Shown here piece by piece: positions 58,817 through 64,000 of a stretch of 64,000 bases of DNA. Numbering within the stretch: position 1 is the first letter of the stretch; each line of letters opens with the position of its first letter. The stretch lies in contig CAMQHT010000002.1 of assembly GCA_947001705.1 (NCBI GenBank), positions 29,272 to 93,271 of the forward strand, read 5' to 3'. Below the pieces are notes generated by a model. The model was not told the origin of the DNA and made no database searches. It was given only the letters and a program-made list of their open reading frames with translations. Origin of the DNA: an uncultured Collinsella sp. GTDB taxonomy: Bacteria > Actinomycetota > Coriobacteriia > Coriobacteriales > Coriobacteriaceae. The translations under genes and the position numbers were made by a program.

Positions 58817-59688
58817 TACCCCAGGCGCTCCATAATGGTCGCGGCGATCGCAGGACGATTCATAGTGTACAGGTGCAGACCGGCGGCACCGTGCTCCTTA
58901 AGGTCGCAAAGCTGACGGGCGGCATAATCTACACCGGCTGCCTGCAGGCTCTCGGGGTCGTTCTCGTACTTGGCGAGAATCTTGATGACGGGGGAGGGCA
59001 GCGACGCGCCGCACATAAAGACCATGCGGCTGATTTGCGACTTGCCCATAAACGGCATGATGCCCGCGGTAATGGGCACGGTGATGCCCGCCTTGTCGGC
59101 AAGCTCGCGAAAACGGTAGAAGCACTCGTTGTCAAAGAAGAGCTGCGTCACAAAGAAGCTCGCGCCGGCGTCCTGTTTTTGCTTGAGGTATTCGACCGAA
59201 GCGTTGAGGTCCTCACAGGCAATGTGGCCCTCGGGGTAGGCCGCGGCGCCCACACAAAAGCCGGCGTCGACAAGCTCGGGGATGAGGTCACGGGCGTAGG
59301 CGTAGTCCGAGGCGGGCTTGTCATCCTCGGTCGCGCCAGTGGGCAGATCACCGCGCAGGGCCAGGATGTTTTCTACGCCGGCGGAGCGGTATTCGTCGAT
59401 CTTGGCGACGATATCGGCGTGCGAGCGGCCCACGCAGGTAAGGTGCGCCACCGAGGGCGTATTGAATTCGCTCGTAATCATATGCGCGATGGGGGCGGTG
59501 GTGGCGCCGTTGCCCGAGCCGCCGGCCGAGCAGGTGACCGAGACAAAGCTCGGCGAAAGCTTGCACAGATTGCCCGCCACCTCGCGAGCCGTGTCGAGGG
59601 TCAGCTCGCCCTTAGGCGGGAACATCTCAAACGAAACGGGCGCGGTGCCTCGGGATGCCGCCTGCTTAAAAACCTCGTCGACGCGCAT
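58816..59688 (-). CDS. metF: 5,10-methylenetetrahydrofolate reductase
   Basis: The 290-residue TIM-barrel protein has VSFEMFPPKGE near the N-terminus, FVSVTCSAGGSGN, ILALRGDLP and FFVTQLFFD. It reduces methylene- to methyltetrahydrofolate with FAD, making the methyl donor for MetH. It is first in the metF-activation-metH operon. The ATG at 59688 follows AAAGGAG; the frame is open 66 bp further but without a ribosome site. Confidence 0.95.
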   Translation of the reverse strand: MRVDEVFKQAASRGTAPVSFEMFPPKGELTLDTAREVAGNLCKLSPSFVSVTCSAGGSGNGATTAPIAHMITSEFNTPSVAHLTCVGRSHADIVAKIDEYRSAGVENILALRGDLPTGATEDDKPASDYAYARDLIPELVDAGFCVGAAAYPEGHIACEDLNASVEYLKQKQDAGASFFVTQLFFDNECFYRFRELADKAGITVPITAGIMPFMGKSQISRMVFMCGASLPSPVIKILAKYENDPESLQAAGVDYAARQLCDLKEHGAAGLHLYTMNRPAIAATIMERLG

Positions 59689-59826
59689 ATCGTGCTCCTT
59701 TAGATACGTAATAGTGTGATGTGTTGTAAGGATTCTACAGCACCACTGTGTCACGGTGGAGTTTCACTCGCTATTCGGGGATACCAATCAAAGATGCCTT
59801 GCTATCGACATTCCCTATAGCAGAGC

Positions 59827-59904
59827 GGTCAATCTAGGATGGGGCTATAAAGACTGGTATCTGATGCGAAATACCAGTTAATAGAGCCCCATCCCAAATT
59901 GACT
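59827..59904. repeat. Long imperfect palindrome upstream of glnN
   Basis: Left arm 59827-59860 and right arm 59870-59904 (9-nt loop CTGATGCGA) share GTCAAT, GGATGGGGCT and ACTGGTAT, with one internal 6-nt mismatch block. It is 210 bp before the glutamine synthetase start and 139 bp from metF. Confidence 0.65.
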
Positions 59905-60002
59905 ACCCTTAAACCATGGGGAGAGGTCTGCAATTTATACAGTTGATTGGCTGTTGAGGGCGGCAACGCCGCCGCGATGCGGTAACCTCATTGATTGGTT
60001 TC

Positions 60003-60035
60003 GTGACAGCAACATAACGGTAATGTTGCGGAAAC
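60003..60035 (+). promoter_or_regulatory. GlnR-box-like array before the type III glutamine synthetase
   Basis: Half-sites at 11-bp steps: GTGAC-N6-ATAAC-N6-GTTGC (60003-60029) and, in another register, GCAAC-N6-GTAAT-N6-GAAAC (60009-60035). The last pair matches GTnAC-N6-GAAAC with one mismatch and shares TGCGGAAACA with the GS-I leader (2956-2965). A further GTAAC lies at 59982. Confidence 0.4.
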
Positions 60036-60114
60036 ACGACGAGCCTAATCTATGACTCGTTCGTTAGTAATCAACACCGCTTCTCACGCGGTGCCGATAC
60101 GAAGGGAGTTCCGT

Positions 60115-62202
<2,088 letters not shown>

Positions 62203-62231
62203 AGCGTAACTGACATATCGTCACGGTATTG

Positions 62232-62266
62232 AGCCGGGGTCCGCATCGCGCGGGCCCCGGCTATTT
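62232..62266 (+). terminator. Terminator of glnN
   Basis: AGCCGGGGTCCGC pairs with GCGGGCCCCGGCT (one mismatch) around ATCGC; ATTTGTTTG follows. Confidence 0.85.
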
Positions 62267-62325
62267 GTTTGCGAAGGACGCTTTGGATCCCGCTTTGCAA
62301 CTGATTCGCCCACACAATAAGGGGT

Positions 62326-62546
62326 CGTGGGCAAAAAACGTCAAATATGAGTACTGTCACAAGCCCTGTAGCATTATCTTTTTGCGAAATATGCAGTGTT
62401 ACGCAACATATGTCCAAGTACTTAGCTGATAAATGCCTGCAATTCCTCCGCCGTAGGACGCCTTGTGTCCAAATCGCCTTCTGATGGCATGAAATCGCTG
62501 TTACTAAATTGGTAACAGTACTCATATTTGCTATTTTTTGTCCACG
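62326..62546. repeat. 221-bp element with 32-bp terminal inverted repeats
   Basis: Arms at 62326-62357 and 62515-62546 match at 28 of 32 positions in inverted orientation, including CAAATATGAGTACTGT exactly. Inside is a CTGTTAC-TAAATTG-GTAACAG hairpin (62499-62518). It has no transposase and could be a MITE or part of an integration site. Confidence 0.65.
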
Positions 62547-62578
62547 GGCCCTTGGATGACAGTGTGATTTTATGCCTT

Positions 62579-62603
62579 CGGGGTTCGAATCCCGGCGTAT
62601 GGG
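62579..62603 (+). other. tRNA 3'-end-like remnant (candidate att site)
   Basis: CGGGGTTCGAATCCCGG resembles a T-arm (loop TTCGAAT, one stem mismatch) followed by CGTATGGG in acceptor position, but no 5' half, anticodon arm or CCA is present. Phages that integrate in tRNA genes leave such 3'-end copies. Confidence 0.4.
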
Positions 62604-62610
62604 TAGCAAA

Positions 62611-62639
62611 AAGCCCGCTACCGAATTGGTAACGGGCTT
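62611..62639. terminator. Hairpin GCCCGCTACC-GAATT-GGTAACGGGC
   Basis: A 10-bp stem with one mismatch extended by AA/TT; A-rich left side and T-rich right side suit bidirectional termination. Confidence 0.6.
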
Positions 62640-62748
62640 CACAGATTCTGTGGTGCCCCGTTTCAAAAGATAGTCGAACACAGGTACTGGCGCTCGGGCG
62701 CTCCGTGTTCATCAGGTTTTCTCGGGCCGCCTAAAATAGCAACTACTG

Positions 62749-62782
62749 AAAAAGGGGAGGCCCCACGAGGAGCCTCCCCTTT
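62749..62782 (-). terminator. Terminator of the endolysin operon
   Basis: AAAGGGGAGGC (62751-62761) pairs with GCCTCCCCTTT (62772-62782). On the minus strand the stem is followed by a T-run, 8 bp after the endolysin stop. Confidence 0.85.
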
Positions 62783-62790
62783 CCTTTTGG

Positions 62791-63852
62791 CTATCCGACC
62801 ACCAAAACTTGGCCGGGGTAGATCACGTTCGGGTTCGCCAGCCCGTTCGCCTTGGCCAGCGTCCGGTAGTCTGTGCCGTACTTGGCGGCGATGCCCGAGA
62901 GCGTGTCGCCGCTCTTGACCGTGTAGGTCTTCTTGGACGACGCCCCGAGGCGGTCGTTGACCACGCCCTGCACCTCCGCGTAGCGCCCGCCGAGCACGCG
63001 CTTGCGAAGCTCGCCGCTGCCGAGCTGCCCACGGATTACCGCGTCGGCCAGCTCCGTGGCCCCCGTCTTCAGGATGTAGTTCACCAACTCCTGCACCTCG
63101 TCGTAGCGGTCCCCGAGCGCCTTCTTGCGCGCGTCTCCGTTGCCGTAGGTGCCGTCCATGACGCGGGCGGCCAGCTCGAGCGCCGTCTCCTGCGGCTGCG
63201 GGACCGTGCCGCTCGGCTTGGCATCGGGCACGGGCAGGCCCTTGGGGTTCGCCACCCTGTCCCAGCCGTCCGCATCGAGGTGCGCGATGTCGAGGTCGAG
63301 CGGCCCGGCGTATCCGTCGAGGCGGCCGTTGGAGCTGTACTGGTGGAGCGCGCACTCGTCCCACGCGCCGAAGCCGCCGGAAGGCAGCCACGGGGTCGCT
63401 TGGTATGCCGTGCGCTCCGTGTTGGCATATTGGGCGACCCACAGCTGGTGGTCCTTGGCCACGGCGCTCCAGTCGTCCTCGGTGCAGACGCTGCGGCTCA
63501 TGTAGACAGCGCATCGGATGCCCGTCAGCTCATGGACGCGGTCGAGGAACTTCTTGGCACCGGCGGCCCCGTGGACCATGCCGTACATCTCGTAATCGAG
63601 CGCGGGCACGCCGTTGCCGAAGTAGTTCTTGGTCTGTGAGACGAAGAACTCGGCCTGCTTCACCGGGTCTTCGCCGTTCAGGAAGTGGTAGAAGCCCCAC
63701 TTCTTCCCGAGCGCTTTGGCCTTCTGGACGAAGCCGTCGCAGGTGTCGTGGACGATTCCGGTGCCCTCGGTCGCCTTGCAGATCATGAAGTCGAACGGGA
63801 CCTTGTCGAGGTCGATGCCCCTCTGGTAGTTGCTGATGTCGATGCCCTGCAC
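62791..63852 (-). CDS. Phage-type GH25 endolysin with Cpl-7 and LysM domains
   Basis: The 353-residue protein has a GH25 lysozyme domain (GIDISNYQRGIDLDKVPFDF; VPALDYEMYG with catalytic Asp and Glu; DLDIAHL) over about 1-205. A linker, two Cpl-7 cell-wall-binding repeats (ELAARVMDGTYGNGDARKKA and ELADAVIRGQLGSGELRKRV) and a C-terminal LysM (YTVKSGDTLSGIAAKYGTDY) follow. It cuts peptidoglycan at host lysis. GTG at 63852 is chosen as start, nine nt after GGGAG; a TTG six bases earlier is too close. It overlaps the upstream peptidase frame (stop at 63855) closely, as in a lysis or tail module. Confidence 0.92.
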   Translation of the reverse strand: MQGIDISNYQRGIDLDKVPFDFMICKATEGTGIVHDTCDGFVQKAKALGKKWGFYHFLNGEDPVKQAEFFVSQTKNYFGNGVPALDYEMYGMVHGAAGAKKFLDRVHELTGIRCAVYMSRSVCTEDDWSAVAKDHQLWVAQYANTERTAYQATPWLPSGGFGAWDECALHQYSSNGRLDGYAGPLDLDIAHLDADGWDRVANPKGLPVPDAKPSGTVPQPQETALELAARVMDGTYGNGDARKKALGDRYDEVQELVNYILKTGATELADAVIRGQLGSGELRKRVLGGRYAEVQGVVNDRLGASSKKTYTVKSGDTLSGIAAKYGTDYRTLAKANGLANPNVIYPGQVLVVG

Positions 63853-63854
63853 CG

Positions 63855-64000
63855 TCAATCACTCCCTATAGCGATGAAGTACGCCCACGATACGCTGGCG
63901 AACTCGTCTGTGTTCAGGTTCACTTGTCCCTCGTCTGGGTCGCGGATGTCGGCCGTGCCGCCGTCCCATCCGCATATGAGCACGATGTGGCCCCCGTAGG
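63855..64000 (-). CDS. C39-like peptidase family protein, partial
   Basis: The 47 visible C-terminal residues contain GGHIVLICGWDGG, DIRDPDEG and FASVSWAYFIAIG. The His-bearing GGHIVLI and downstream Asp are the second half of a C39-like papain-fold domain, often found in phage and element-encoded hydrolases. It runs off the right edge, so its start is unknown. Its stop lies 3 bp before the endolysin start, implying one operon. Confidence 0.6.
   Translation of the reverse strand, partial: YGGHIVLICGWDGGTADIRDPDEGQVNLNTDEFASVSWAYFIAIGSD

Larger units (their letters stand above)
59689..60114. other. Divergent promoter region of metF and glnN
   Basis: Contains the long imperfect palindrome at 59827-59904, a GGCGGCAACGCCGCC hairpin (59959-59973) and GlnR-box-like sites at 60003-60035. 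No gene is seen. No SAM-riboswitch core was recognised on the metF side. Confidence 0.5.

Noticed and set aside
59689..59830. SAM riboswitch upstream of metF
   Set aside because: The leader shows no recognisable SAM-I/SAM-II core on the minus strand and no terminator before metF.
62579..62603. Functional tRNA gene
   Set aside because: Only a T-arm-like part with a stem mismatch is present; no 5' acceptor half, D-arm, anticodon arm or CCA.

Overview
The window is a high-GC bacterial chromosome segment. It most likely comes from a gut coriobacterium close to Collinsella; this is inferred, not proven. The grounds are an actinobacterial GlnR-type OmpR regulator, a large BTAD-type regulator, the gatCAB and rplM-rpsI clusters, a tmRNA whose tag ends in ALAA, class C sortase pili, and many REP-like hairpins at gene ends.

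Layout. Positions 1-2.9 kb hold a ketodeoxygluconate (KDG) pathway: partial eda, kdgK and a divergent LacI-type regulator around palindromic operators. Positions 3.0-5.1 kb hold a glutamine synthetase type I homologue that has lost several metal ligands, followed by a GlnR-like regulator. Next come an HtrA protease, ligA, a MATE/MerR pair, a heterodimeric ABC exporter (11.8-15.5 kb), molybdenum cofactor genes (moaA and a moaC-mobB fusion), an MFS transporter and a HAD phosphatase (to 20.7 kb). Positions 20.8-29.8 kb form a pilus island in less GC-rich DNA: a large adhesin with a 9-G tract, two isopeptide-type pilins, a small membrane protein and a class C sortase. Positions 30.1-33.6 kb are gatCAB.

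Positions 33.9-38.6 kb hold an AraC regulator and a YbtPQ/IrtAB-like ABC pair. A PacL-like small protein with a P1B-type ATPase (38.8-41.2 kb), a PIN-domain toxin-antitoxin pair, tmRNA followed by a hairpin and tandem-repeat region, a patatin, rplM-rpsI, glmM, a glucose-type EIIA, nagB, a 999-residue BTAD regulator, yhbY, a methyltransferase, a UPF0210 protein, a metF/split-metH operon and a type III glutamine synthetase follow. After 62.3 kb the sequence becomes phage-like: inverted repeats, a tRNA-3'-end-like remnant, a GH25-LysM endolysin and a partial C39-like peptidase.

Main points of interest. (1) The type I glutamine synthetase homologue appears catalytically dead by its ligands, sits beside a GlnR-like regulator, and coexists with an intact type III enzyme. 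GlnR-box-like sequences precede both synthetase genes, which suggests a nitrogen-sensing unit. (2) The adhesin has a 9-G tract in which either one-base slip gives an early stop. (3) Intergenic regions carry several families of long-armed structured repeats, including a 62-bp tandem hairpin array beside tmRNA and two elements with perfect 28- and 36-bp arms around a 9-bp/5-nt core hairpin.
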